From: an uncultured Erysipelotrichaceae bacterium
Lineage (GTDB): Bacteria > Bacillota_I > Bacilli_A > Erysipelotrichales > Erysipelotrichaceae
Assembly (NCBI GenBank): GCA_944326795.1
Contig: CALVFJ010000014.1
Span: forward strand, 1 to 40,892
DNA length: 40,892 nt
Direction: 5' to 3'
Shown: one piece after another, positions 1-6,447 of the stretch
How positions within the stretch are numbered: position 1 is the stretch's first letter
Layout of the letters: every line of letters starts with the position of its first letter
Translations under genes and position numbers: made by a program
The notes under the pieces: model-generated
What the model saw: the letters and a program-made list of their open reading frames with translations, nothing else
Database searches by the model: none
Told to the model about the DNA's origin: nothing

Positions 1-2
1 TG

Positions 3-293
3 AAGACCTTTATAGACGAATTTGGCCAATGGCTGAGACATAAGATACGTGTGATTATCATTAAACAATGGAAAATATCAAAGAAGATAGAGAAAAGCCT
101 TCAGGCATTAAATAAGAAGTTACCATATAAGTTTAGTGATGAACAAGTCTATGCGGTGGCAAACACTCGACTAGGCTGGTACAAACGAGCAAATGGTAAT
201 GTGGTCAACTTTTTACTTAACCAAGATATACTAGCCATTAGAAAAGGGAATCGACCAGGACTGGTCAATCCCCTTAAATACTATCTAAGATAG
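3..293 (+). CDS. ltrA: Group II intron reverse transcriptase/maturase, C-terminal fragment
   Basis: This is the C-terminal part of a group II intron-encoded protein; the frame is open to the left window edge. The enzyme family helps the intron RNA splice and copies it into DNA. The visible part covers the maturase (X/thumb) region: a basic stretch WLRHKIRV, then IIIKQWK, then the signature VANTRLGWYKRANGNVVN and the end RPGLVNPLKYYLR. No HNH endonuclease domain follows, because the protein stops right after the maturase region. A GTG at 51 could look like a start, but the conserved sequence continues upstream of it, so the gene is cut by the window edge. Domain V of the intron starts about 25 bases after the stop. 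Confidence 0.85.
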   Translation, partial: KTFIDEFGQWLRHKIRVIIIKQWKISKKIEKSLQALNKKLPYKFSDEQVYAVANTRLGWYKRANGNVVNFLLNQDILAIRKGNRPGLVNPLKYYLR

Positions 294-315
294 TTGTAAT
301 TTAACATATAAATGT

Positions 316-382
316 AGCGCCGTATACGAGAACCGTACGTACGGTGCAATGAGAGGGGCGAAATTTTATTTTCCCTCTACTC
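316..382 (+). ncRNA. Group II intron domains V and VI
   Basis: The hairpin 317-347 has outer arms GCGCCGTA and TACGGTGC and a two-base bulge (CG) on the 3' side before the inner stem TACG/CGTA, the usual shape of domain V. The AGC at 316-318 matches the catalytic triad position. Domain VI follows at 351-382 as a GAGAGGG/CCCTCTACTC stem with an unpaired A near 379, a few bases from the intron end. This was read by eye; no folding was run. Confidence 0.7.
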
Positions 383-814
383 TATTAATAGCCATGATAA
401 TATGGCTAAGACCATAAAGCCTGTTAGCATACCGCTAAGATCAAGCAGGCAGTCACTAAGCTGAGCACTGCGCCCTGGAACAAAGTATTGGATCGTTTCA
501 TCGATAAAAGGAACTGCTAAAAATAAAAAATGCAGGACATGATGTTTGAACAATGGCTGATATTGGTATGCCAGCAAGATCAAGATACCTAATATGGCGT
601 ATTCAGTAAAATGAGCACATTTGCGGACAAAATGATTTAAGGTATCTAATGAAAAATGCCAATCAAATAAGCTTAATAGGTCATCAAGGATGTATACAAA
701 AAAGAAGGATTGGCCATCGCTGATCTGTGCATTTTTTAAAGAGTAACTAAAGATCAAGGCAATCCATAAGAAAACGATGATCCAGATCGTATAACGATAA
801 TTAATTTTTTTCAT
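377..814 (-). CDS. VanZ-like family membrane protein
   Basis: This is a 145-residue membrane protein of the VanZ-like family, named after a teicoplanin-resistance accessory protein; the molecular role of most members is unknown. It shows the family pattern: an N-terminal membrane segment, then RKCAHFTEYAILG in a second helix, then DETIQYFVPGRSAQLSDCLLDLSG, and a final membrane segment. Length is normal. The last two codons and the TAG stop (377-385) lie in the 3' end of the antisense group II intron, so the original C-terminus was probably slightly different. No Shine-Dalgarno sequence precedes the ATG, and a TATAAT on the minus strand (821-826) lies only six bases upstream, which suggests a leaderless message. 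The gene is divergent from the YitT-like gene. Confidence 0.85.
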   Translation of the reverse strand: MKKINYRYTIWIIVFLWIALIFSYSLKNAQISDGQSFFFVYILDDLLSLFDWHFSLDTLNHFVRKCAHFTEYAILGILILLAYQYQPLFKHHVLHFLFLAVPFIDETIQYFVPGRSAQLSDCLLDLSGMLTGFMVLAILSWLLIE

Positions 815-820
815 GAAGAT

Positions 821-826
821 ATTATA
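821..826 (-). promoter_or_regulatory. Extended -10 promoter for the VanZ-like gene (possibly leaderless)
   Basis: On the minus strand the sequence reads TGTTATAAT, an extended -10 element. Its last base is six bases before the ATG, so transcription would start at or next to the start codon. No convincing -35 element was found. Confidence 0.45.
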
Positions 827-848
827 ACAAATTTTTTAAAAAGCTTTA

Positions 849-857
849 TGATATAAT
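849..857 (+). promoter_or_regulatory. Extended -10 promoter for the YitT-like gene
   Basis: TGATATAAT is an extended -10 element (TATAAT at 852-857), about 30 bases upstream of the ATG at 887. No good -35 is present, as expected for an extended -10 promoter. It lies back to back with the promoter of the VanZ-like gene. Confidence 0.5.
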
Positions 858-886
858 TATGATGTTTAGAAGGAATTAAAAAGTAC

Positions 887-1732
887 ATGAAAAAAAATTT
901 GCTGAATTTTATTTTGATCTTGATAGGAAATTTGATGTTGGTAATTGGGGTAGGGGTTTTTATCTTACCTTTTAATATCTTATCTGGAGGGGTTGCCGGA
1001 GTAGCGGTAGCGTTGGATCCAATATTGAATATCGATAGAGAATTAGTGATCAATGGAATAATCATCGCTTTTTTTATCGTTGGTTGGATCGTATTGGGCA
1101 AAGGCTTTGCGATGAAAACTGCCTTGTCTTCTATTGCTTATCCTATTTTTTTGACGGTGCTTACCCCTTATTTTCCTAGTCTTGACCTGGATCCTTTCAT
1201 AGCTAGTATCTATGGTGGTTTAGTTTGTGGCGTTGGTATCGGTTTGGTCATGCGGTGTGGAGCAAGTACAGGTGGTATGGATATTCCGCCGATGATCTTA
1301 AATAAATTATTTAATTTTAAGATCAGCAGCTGTGTCATGGTGATCGATACCTTGACGGTGATCTTGGGAATATATGCCTATAATATCGAAGCGGTGCTTA
1401 TTGGTTTGTTTAGCGTATTCATGACTAGCATTGCAATTGATAAGGTATTAAGTTTTGGTGGATCAAGTTCTAAAGCAGTATGGATCATTTCGAGCTTTTA
1501 TAAGGAAATCATTGAAGAAGTTGGTCGAGTGCTAGATCGGGGAACGACGATCACAGAAGGACGTGGTGGCTATACCAATGTACAAAAACCGGTGGTTTTG
1601 TGTGTTGTTAGCAGTAGCCAATATCCGCAGCTGATCGAAATTATCCATAAATATGATGAAAGAGCGTTTGTTTTTGCAACTGATGCAACGGATGTACGTG
1701 GGGAAGGCTTTAGTTTTGGATTTAAGGTCTAA
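887..1732 (+). CDS. YitT family membrane protein (DUF161/DUF2179)
   Basis: This 281-residue protein has the architecture of the YitT/YvjA family: about five to six hydrophobic segments in residues 1-190, including the conserved glycine-rich pieces FNILSGGVAGVA and CGASTGGMDI, followed by a soluble C-terminal DUF2179-type domain (about 200-281) with GRGGYT and the end RGEGFSFGFKV. The biochemical function of the family is not established, although transport is often proposed. An AGAAGGA ribosome binding site precedes the ATG. The stop is followed closely by ftsE, and the ftsE promoter overlaps the end of this gene. A YitT-like gene (yvjA) is also found near ftsEX and ctpB in Bacillus, which fits this neighbourhood. 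Confidence 0.88.
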   Translation: MKKNLLNFILILIGNLMLVIGVGVFILPFNILSGGVAGVAVALDPILNIDRELVINGIIIAFFIVGWIVLGKGFAMKTALSSIAYPIFLTVLTPYFPSLDLDPFIASIYGGLVCGVGIGLVMRCGASTGGMDIPPMILNKLFNFKISSCVMVIDTLTVILGIYAYNIEAVLIGLFSVFMTSIAIDKVLSFGGSSSKAVWIISSFYKEIIEEVGRVLDRGTTITEGRGGYTNVQKPVVLCVVSSSQYPQLIEIIHKYDERAFVFATDATDVRGEGFSFGFKV

Positions 1733-1734
1733 TA

Positions 1735-1743
1735 TGTTATAAT
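1735..1743 (+). promoter_or_regulatory. Extended -10 promoter for ftsEX
   Basis: TGTTATAAT (TATAAT at 1738-1743) lies 23 bases before the ftsE ATG, overlapping the stop region of the YitT-like gene. A weak TTGGAT at 1716-1721 could be the -35. Confidence 0.45.
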
Positions 1744-1766
1744 AAGACAAGTTTGGAGATGATAAG

Positions 1767-2459
1767 ATGATCGAATTAACGAATGTCAGCAAGACTTATA
1801 AAAATGGGGTCAATGCCTTATATAATGTCAATCTAACCATCAATCAAGGAGAATTTGTATATATCATCGGACCTACTGGTTCGGGCAAATCAACCTTGAT
1901 CAAACTATTGGATGGCGAAGAGATACCAAGTTCAGGAACGGTCAATGTCGTAGGTATCAATGTCGGCAAGCTTCGCCATAGCAAGGTTCCTTTATATCGC
2001 CGTAATATCGGGGTAGTTTTCCAAGACTATCGCTTATTGCCAAAAAAGACCGTGTTTGAAAATATTTCGTATGCTTTGGAAGTTATCAATATGCGCAAAG
2101 ATGCGATCAGGCACCGGGTCCGTCGGGTCATGAACCTTGTATCTTTAGACGATAAAGGAAATTCATTTCCAAGTGAATTATCAGGAGGTCAGCAGCAAAG
2201 GGTGGCAATAGCTAGAGCAATTGCTAACCGTCCAAAGGTTCTAATTGCTGATGAACCTACGGGGAATCTAGATCCAGCTAAATCTGATGAGATCATGGCA
2301 CTATTGGAAAAGATCAATCGTGAAGAAGGAACGACCATCTTGATGGTAACTCATGATCTTACTTTGGTAAATAAACATCGCAAACGGACGATATCCCTAG
2401 AAAATGGGCATATCGTTGCAGATATGGAAGACGGAGGCTATATGCAGCATGCTAAGTAG
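1767..2459 (+). CDS. ftsE: Cell division ABC transporter ATP-binding protein FtsE
   Basis: FtsE is the cytoplasmic ATPase of the FtsEX complex. With FtsX it passes ATP-driven shape changes across the membrane to switch on a peptidoglycan hydrolase. The 230-residue length is normal. Visible motifs are Walker A GPTGSGKST (35-43), the Q-loop VVFQDYRLLPKKTVFENI, the ABC signature LSGGQQQR (138-145), Walker B with DEPTGNLD (162-169) and the switch His in VTHDL. A TTGGAGATGATAAG stretch provides the ribosome binding site. The 3' end overlaps ftsX by 11 bases, so the two are translationally coupled. Next comes a secreted M23 hydrolase, the expected partner. Confidence 0.95.
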   Translation: MIELTNVSKTYKNGVNALYNVNLTINQGEFVYIIGPTGSGKSTLIKLLDGEEIPSSGTVNVVGINVGKLRHSKVPLYRRNIGVVFQDYRLLPKKTVFENISYALEVINMRKDAIRHRVRRVMNLVSLDDKGNSFPSELSGGQQQRVAIARAIANRPKVLIADEPTGNLDPAKSDEIMALLEKINREEGTTILMVTHDLTLVNKHRKRTISLENGHIVADMEDGGYMQHAK

Positions 2460-3354
2460 ATTATTCAGACCGATCAAAGAAGGATTTTTTGGAGTAGGAC
2501 GTCATGCCGCCATGTCTTTATCAAGTGCTAGTGCGGTAACGATAACCTTGTTTATCATTGGCGTTTTTTTGGTCTTTACGGCAAATGTGCAGTCGTTTAC
2601 GGTTAATATCGAACAAAGCATGGAAATATCCGTCTTGATCGACTATGACCATGAGCAACAGGAACAAATTGATGCGATCGGTTTGACGATCAGTGAGATG
2701 GATGGGGTCAAAGCTGTTAATTTTTCTGATAAGGATCAAGAATTCCAATATTATATCGACAGTTTTGAAGATGAAGCCGAACAGGCGATCTTTGAACCAT
2801 TTAGAGAAGATAATCCGATGCATCATGCTTACTATGTCGAGGTAAATGATGGTGATGATCTGGAAACGATCGCTAATCAGATCTCTAAGATCGAAGGCGT
2901 ATATGAAGTAAACTACGGTGGAGAAAGCAGCGTAACCTTGGTAAATGTCATCAATAGCGTACGCAATGGCGGAGCGATCTTGGCGGCAGCACTGAGCTTG
3001 CTAGCTGTTTTCTTGATTCAAAATACCATCAAGGTCACGATCTTGGCACGTGCTGATGAAATTGCCATCATGCGTAACGTAGGCGCTAGAAATGGTTTCA
3101 TCCGTTCACCATTCTTGGTTGAAGGGGTAATCATCGGGATCTTAGGAGCGATCATTCCGATCCTTTGCATGGTATTTGGCTATATCTATCTATATGATGC
3201 CTTAGGCGGAATCGTTATCAGCAATATGTTTACCTTGATCCCGCCACATCCATTTGTCTTATATCTAGCTTTGATCTTGCTAGGGGTAGGAAGCGTAGTT
3301 GGCTTGATCGGAAGCTTGCTTTCTGTTAATAAATATTTGAGGTGGAAACGATGA
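2449..3354 (+). CDS. ftsX: Cell division protein FtsX
   Basis: FtsX is the membrane half of FtsEX; its outer loop binds and activates a wall hydrolase. The ATG at 2449 was chosen because it gives MLSRLFRPIKEGFFGVGRHA, the usual FtsX N-terminus, and a GGAGG lies 11 bases upstream. An earlier in-frame ATG at 2404 would add 15 residues unlike the family. The 301-residue protein has the classic layout: TM1 (about 24-45), an extracellular domain (46-173), TM2 (174-194), a cytoplasmic loop with the IMRNVGARNGFIRSPF motif, TM3 (222-247) and TM4 (270-292). The end overlaps the next gene as ATGA. Confidence 0.93.
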   Translation: MLSRLFRPIKEGFFGVGRHAAMSLSSASAVTITLFIIGVFLVFTANVQSFTVNIEQSMEISVLIDYDHEQQEQIDAIGLTISEMDGVKAVNFSDKDQEFQYYIDSFEDEAEQAIFEPFREDNPMHHAYYVEVNDGDDLETIANQISKIEGVYEVNYGGESSVTLVNVINSVRNGGAILAAALSLLAVFLIQNTIKVTILARADEIAIMRNVGARNGFIRSPFLVEGVIIGILGAIIPILCMVFGYIYLYDALGGIVISNMFTLIPPHPFVLYLALILLGVGSVVGLIGSLLSVNKYLRWKR

Positions 3355-4721
3355 GAAAAGGGCTTAAATTATTATTGATCATCGCTATCTTGCTGATAAA
3401 TATTGGTGAAGTTAATGCCGAGGATGACTATGCAACCAATGGTGAGTACTATGAAGAGCTATGTACCAGCGGCAATGGCTTGACAGAAGAACAAAAAGCC
3501 GCTTGTGAAGGCTATCGTGCTTATTTATCTTCCCAGACCGCTTCCATGCAGGAACAATTAGCGCAGATCGAATCGCAGCGAGAAGAGATTGCCGCTAATA
3601 TTCAAGAATATGCGGAAAAGATCCGCGATTATGATGCGCAGATCGAAACCTTAAATAGTCAGATCGCTTCTTTGAATAATGAGATCCTGGTCGTACAAGC
3701 CCAGATCGAAGAGAAGCAAGCGGAGATCGATGCCAAGCAAGCAGAGATCGATAGCTTAAAAGGCAAGATCGAAGATCGAATGGTTGCATCACAATCCAGC
3801 ATGCGTTTAAATAAATATATCGATCTTTTGATGGGAGCAAAAAATCTGCAAGATCTTTTGCGCCGAGCAAACGGCATCAAGACCATCACGGAATATGATC
3901 AAAATACCATGGATGAGATCAAGGTCTTGATCGATGAGCTAAATGCGATCCAAGCCCAATTAGAAAGCGATAAAGCGGAATTGGAAGTCATGAAGCAAGA
4001 AGTTGTCGATAAACAGCAACAGGTCGTATATCTAAGAGAAGAAGCCAGGGTCGTCAAGGAAGAGTACATGAAACAAGAAGCGGCCTTGGAGGAACAAGGA
4101 AATAAGATCGCAACCGATATCAGTGCCATCAATGAAAAGATGAACGCAATCAGTGCGGAACTAGGCAATGTCGTTGCCAGTGCCGGATGGACAAGACCAG
4201 TAAATTGTTCGATCTATGAAGGAACATGGCATTATTCAAGCGGTGGTGTTCACTTGGGAGCTGATTTCTCAACTTCGATCGGAACGCCGATCGTGGCCGT
4301 AGGTAATGGCGTTATCTTGAAAAGCAGCGATGGCTGCCCAGCCGGATATCTTGGAAACACTTGCGGGGGATCAGGATCAACTGGCGGAGGAAATCAGGTT
4401 TATCTTCTTACGAATATCAATGGCAGCTTGTATGCGGTCAAATATTTGCATATGTTAGCAGGTACACCAATTGCGGCAGGAACGATCGTTAATGCTGGTG
4501 ACAAGATCGGTGAAGTAGGCACCAGTGGCAACTCTAGTGGTCCACACTGCCATGTCGAAGTATTCTATCTTGGCACGATGTCGATCCAGGAATATGCAAC
4601 AAGCTGGAATGGCGATCTGTCTTTTGGGGCAGGTTGGAGCAGTGCGGCTTTGAACCGTTTGTGTGAAAATGGGGTAGGAGCACCTTGCCGCGTAAAACCA
4701 GAATCGGTATTTGGTGGATAA
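3351..4721 (+). CDS. Secreted coiled-coil M23 peptidoglycan hydrolase, likely FtsEX partner (PcsB/CwlO/EnvC role)
   Basis: This 456-residue secreted protein is the probable wall hydrolase controlled by FtsEX. A signal peptide covers residues 1-23, ending VNA before EDD. A long coiled coil, rich in repeated QAEID-like heptads, runs from about 60 to 275 and would contact FtsX. The C-terminal M23 (LytM) domain (about 280-410) keeps all metal and catalytic residues: H301 and D305 in HLGAD, H367, and H399/H401 in HCHVE. It therefore looks like an active endopeptidase, unlike EnvC, which is a degenerate activator, and unlike PcsB, which has a CHAP domain. The ATG at 3351 is chosen because GAGGTGG lies six bases upstream and it overlaps the ftsX stop (ATGA). 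The mature protein has eight cysteines, unusual for a Firmicute secreted protein. Confidence 0.88.
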   Translation: MRKGLKLLLIIAILLINIGEVNAEDDYATNGEYYEELCTSGNGLTEEQKAACEGYRAYLSSQTASMQEQLAQIESQREEIAANIQEYAEKIRDYDAQIETLNSQIASLNNEILVVQAQIEEKQAEIDAKQAEIDSLKGKIEDRMVASQSSMRLNKYIDLLMGAKNLQDLLRRANGIKTITEYDQNTMDEIKVLIDELNAIQAQLESDKAELEVMKQEVVDKQQQVVYLREEARVVKEEYMKQEAALEEQGNKIATDISAINEKMNAISAELGNVVASAGWTRPVNCSIYEGTWHYSSGGVHLGADFSTSIGTPIVAVGNGVILKSSDGCPAGYLGNTCGGSGSTGGGNQVYLLTNINGSLYAVKYLHMLAGTPIAAGTIVNAGDKIGEVGTSGNSSGPHCHVEVFYLGTMSIQEYATSWNGDLSFGAGWSSAALNRLCENGVGAPCRVKPESVFGG

Positions 4722-4722
4722 T

Positions 4723-4743
4723 AGGCAGCAATGCTGCCTTTTT
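4723..4743 (+). terminator. Rho-independent terminator after the M23 hydrolase gene
   Basis: AGGCAGC and GCTGCCT pair as a 7-bp stem around AAT, followed by a run of Ts. It starts two bases after the stop codon and closes the ftsEX operon. Confidence 0.85.
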
Positions 4744-4749
4744 GAAATA

Positions 4750-4778
4750 TTGCTACCAAGGGCTAGGAGCTTTAGATA
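4750..4778 (+). promoter_or_regulatory. Candidate promoter for the CtpA-like protease gene
   Basis: TTGCTA (4750-4755) and TAGATA (4773-4778) are separated by 17 bases and lie between the terminator and the next ATG. Both hexamers match the consensus only moderately. Confidence 0.3.
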
Positions 4779-4808
4779 ATTGGTAGTTAAGCAAAAGGAA
4801 GAATAGAT

Positions 4809-6317
4809 ATGAGTGATAATAAGAAAAGAATAAAACTGCAACGGTATGAATGGCCAGATGAAGTGTTAGCCAAGAAAAAGGCTCGCCGACAAAAAATGAT
4901 CAATACTTGCATCATCGTCATCGTCATGATCGGTTTGGCGATGGGCGGATATTTTTGGGGTATCAGCAAAGCACAAAATATTGCTAGCGGCATTTATGCC
5001 TATGATGGCAATAAGATGTCGACGGTCTTAGATATCTTAAGCAGTCAATGGTATTTTGCCGATCAAGTGGATGATGTCGAAGAAACCCTGACCGATCAAG
5101 CTTTGATCGGCATGACAACCTTGGAATTGGATCCTCATACGGCTTATATGTCCAGTCAAGAAATTGAAGATTTCTTTGCTAGCATTGATAATAACTTTGT
5201 GGGTATTGGTGTAAGGGTCAGAAATTATGATACCTATCTGGTCGTAGACAGTGTTTTTAAAAATAGTCCAGCAGAAGCTAGCGGTATTGTTAAAGGTGAT
5301 ATCATCGCTAGCGTTGATGGCGTACAGGTTGCTGATCGGGAATACGAAGAAATCGTTGATATGATCAAAGGTGAAGCCAATACCAAGGTATCTTTAGGGA
5401 TCATCCGTGATGATAACGAGTGTCAGATCGATGTCATTCGCCAACAGGTCAATACGACGGTTGATGGTGAGATGCTTGATGATGGCATCGCCTATGTTGA
5501 ATTAAGCAGTTTTGGAGAATTGACCAGCGATCAGCTGATTACGTACCTTGATGAATTTAACGCCCAAGGAGCAGACAAGCTGATCTTAGATCTAAGAGAT
5601 GATGGCGGAGGTCATTTAGGCAGCGTTGTCGATATCGGTAGCTTGTTCATTGATAAAGATAAAGTGATACTTGAACAAGAAAGCGCTGATGGCACCATCG
5701 TGCAATATAAATCGGATGGCAAACGTCATTATGAATATGATGATATCGTTATCTTGGTTAATAATTCAACCGCCAGTGCCGCAGAGGTCTTGACCTTGGC
5801 ACTTAAACAGCAAGTGCCAAACGTAACCATCGTTGGTACAACGACATATGGCAAAGGTACGATCCAAACGACCATTTATCTGGAAGATGGTTCGGCATTG
5901 AAATATACGACCAGCAAATGGAATGCGCCTGATGGCAGCAATATCAATGGCGTTGGCATCGAACCTGATGTCGTCGTTGAAATACCGGATATCATCACTA
6001 GCCCATATTATGATATGGAAGAAGATATGACCTTAGCTTATGATTCAGTAAACGCGATAAATGTCCAACTGCAAAAAAGCTTAGATTATCTAGGTTATCC
6101 TATCACAAGAGATGATGGATATTTTGACATGTCAACACAGGAAGCATTGAAAATGTTTGAAAGCGATAATGGTTTATTGATCGATGGCATCTTAGATAAA
6201 GATGATAATGAAAAGATCTTTATGGCCATAAGTGAAAAATGGGCCTTAGATGAATCAGATGTGCAAAAAAATGCTGCTTTGGAAATAATATATAATAATG
6301 AAGAGCTTGATCAATGA
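4809..6317 (+). CDS. C-terminal processing protease, S41 family (CtpA/CtpB-like)
   Basis: This is a membrane-anchored serine protease of the carboxyl-terminal processing family, acting outside the membrane. The 502 residues show one N-terminal anchor (about 31-52), a PDZ domain (about 128-215) that gates access, the S41 catalytic core with the Ser/Lys dyad at S323 (NNSTASAAEV) and K349 (TYGKGTIQT), and a C-terminal peptidoglycan-binding domain (about 413-475). This is the normal order in Bacillus CtpB and its relatives. The gene has its own weak promoter behind a terminator. Placement next to ftsEX and the hydrolase suggests work on wall proteins, but the substrate is unknown. The end overlaps its own terminator. 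Confidence 0.93.
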   Translation: MSDNKKRIKLQRYEWPDEVLAKKKARRQKMINTCIIVIVMIGLAMGGYFWGISKAQNIASGIYAYDGNKMSTVLDILSSQWYFADQVDDVEETLTDQALIGMTTLELDPHTAYMSSQEIEDFFASIDNNFVGIGVRVRNYDTYLVVDSVFKNSPAEASGIVKGDIIASVDGVQVADREYEEIVDMIKGEANTKVSLGIIRDDNECQIDVIRQQVNTTVDGEMLDDGIAYVELSSFGELTSDQLITYLDEFNAQGADKLILDLRDDGGGHLGSVVDIGSLFIDKDKVILEQESADGTIVQYKSDGKRHYEYDDIVILVNNSTASAAEVLTLALKQQVPNVTIVGTTTYGKGTIQTTIYLEDGSALKYTTSKWNAPDGSNINGVGIEPDVVVEIPDIITSPYYDMEEDMTLAYDSVNAINVQLQKSLDYLGYPITRDDGYFDMSTQEALKMFESDNGLLIDGILDKDDNEKIFMAISEKWALDESDVQKNAALEIIYNNEELDQ

Positions 6318-6332
6318 TGATCAGGCTTTTTT
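6304..6332 (+). terminator. Rho-independent terminator overlapping the ctpA-like stop codon
   Basis: AGCTTGATCA and TGATCAGGCT pair as a 10-bp stem with one G-T pair and an ATGA loop, followed by six Ts. The left arm encodes the last residues of the protease and the loop holds most of the TGA stop. Confidence 0.85.
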
Positions 6333-6358
6333 AAATAAATTAAAAGTATTTAAACTTT

Positions 6359-6387
6359 TTGCGAATCGTAAATATCTAATATATAGT
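6359..6387 (+). promoter_or_regulatory. Putative uvrB promoter
   Basis: TTGCGA (6359-6364) and TATAGT (6382-6387) are spaced by 17 bases, about 60 bases before the uvrB ATG. No clear SOS-box palindrome was seen around them. Confidence 0.45.
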
Positions 6388-6447
6388 AGTGAAAGTATGG
6401 TAAACTAATATTAGCGATTTTGTAGTTTTTTTAAGAAAGGATCAAGC

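Larger units (their letters stand above)
1..385 (+). mobile_element. Group II intron, 3' portion (5' part outside window)
   Basis: This is the 3' end of a group II intron: the C-terminus of the intron-encoded maturase/reverse transcriptase, then intron RNA domains V and VI. Domain V lies at about 316-347. It starts with the catalytic AGC and forms a hairpin whose outer arms are GCGCCGTA and TACGGTGC. Domain VI lies at about 351-382, where GAG/CTC and AGGG/CCCT pair around a likely branch-point A near 379. The intron probably ends near 385 with an AY dinucleotide. The 5' part, including domains I-III and most of the enzyme, is outside the window, so activity cannot be judged. The exact 3' junction is inferred. 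Confidence 0.8.

Noticed and set aside
2404..2448. Longer FtsX start inside ftsE.
   Set aside because: The added 15 residues do not look like an FtsX N-terminus and the internal ATG at 2449 has a GGAGG upstream.
4753..4786. Inverted repeat CTACCAA/TTGGTAG in the leader of the ctpA-like gene.
   Set aside because: The arms are only seven bases long and 20 bases apart; this can occur by chance and no regulator is suggested.
6361..6386. Possible SOS box before uvrB (GCGAATCGTAAATAT).
   Set aside because: It has no second half-site and does not match the Bacillus LexA box or the GTTTCTTA repeat found at the polymerase locus.
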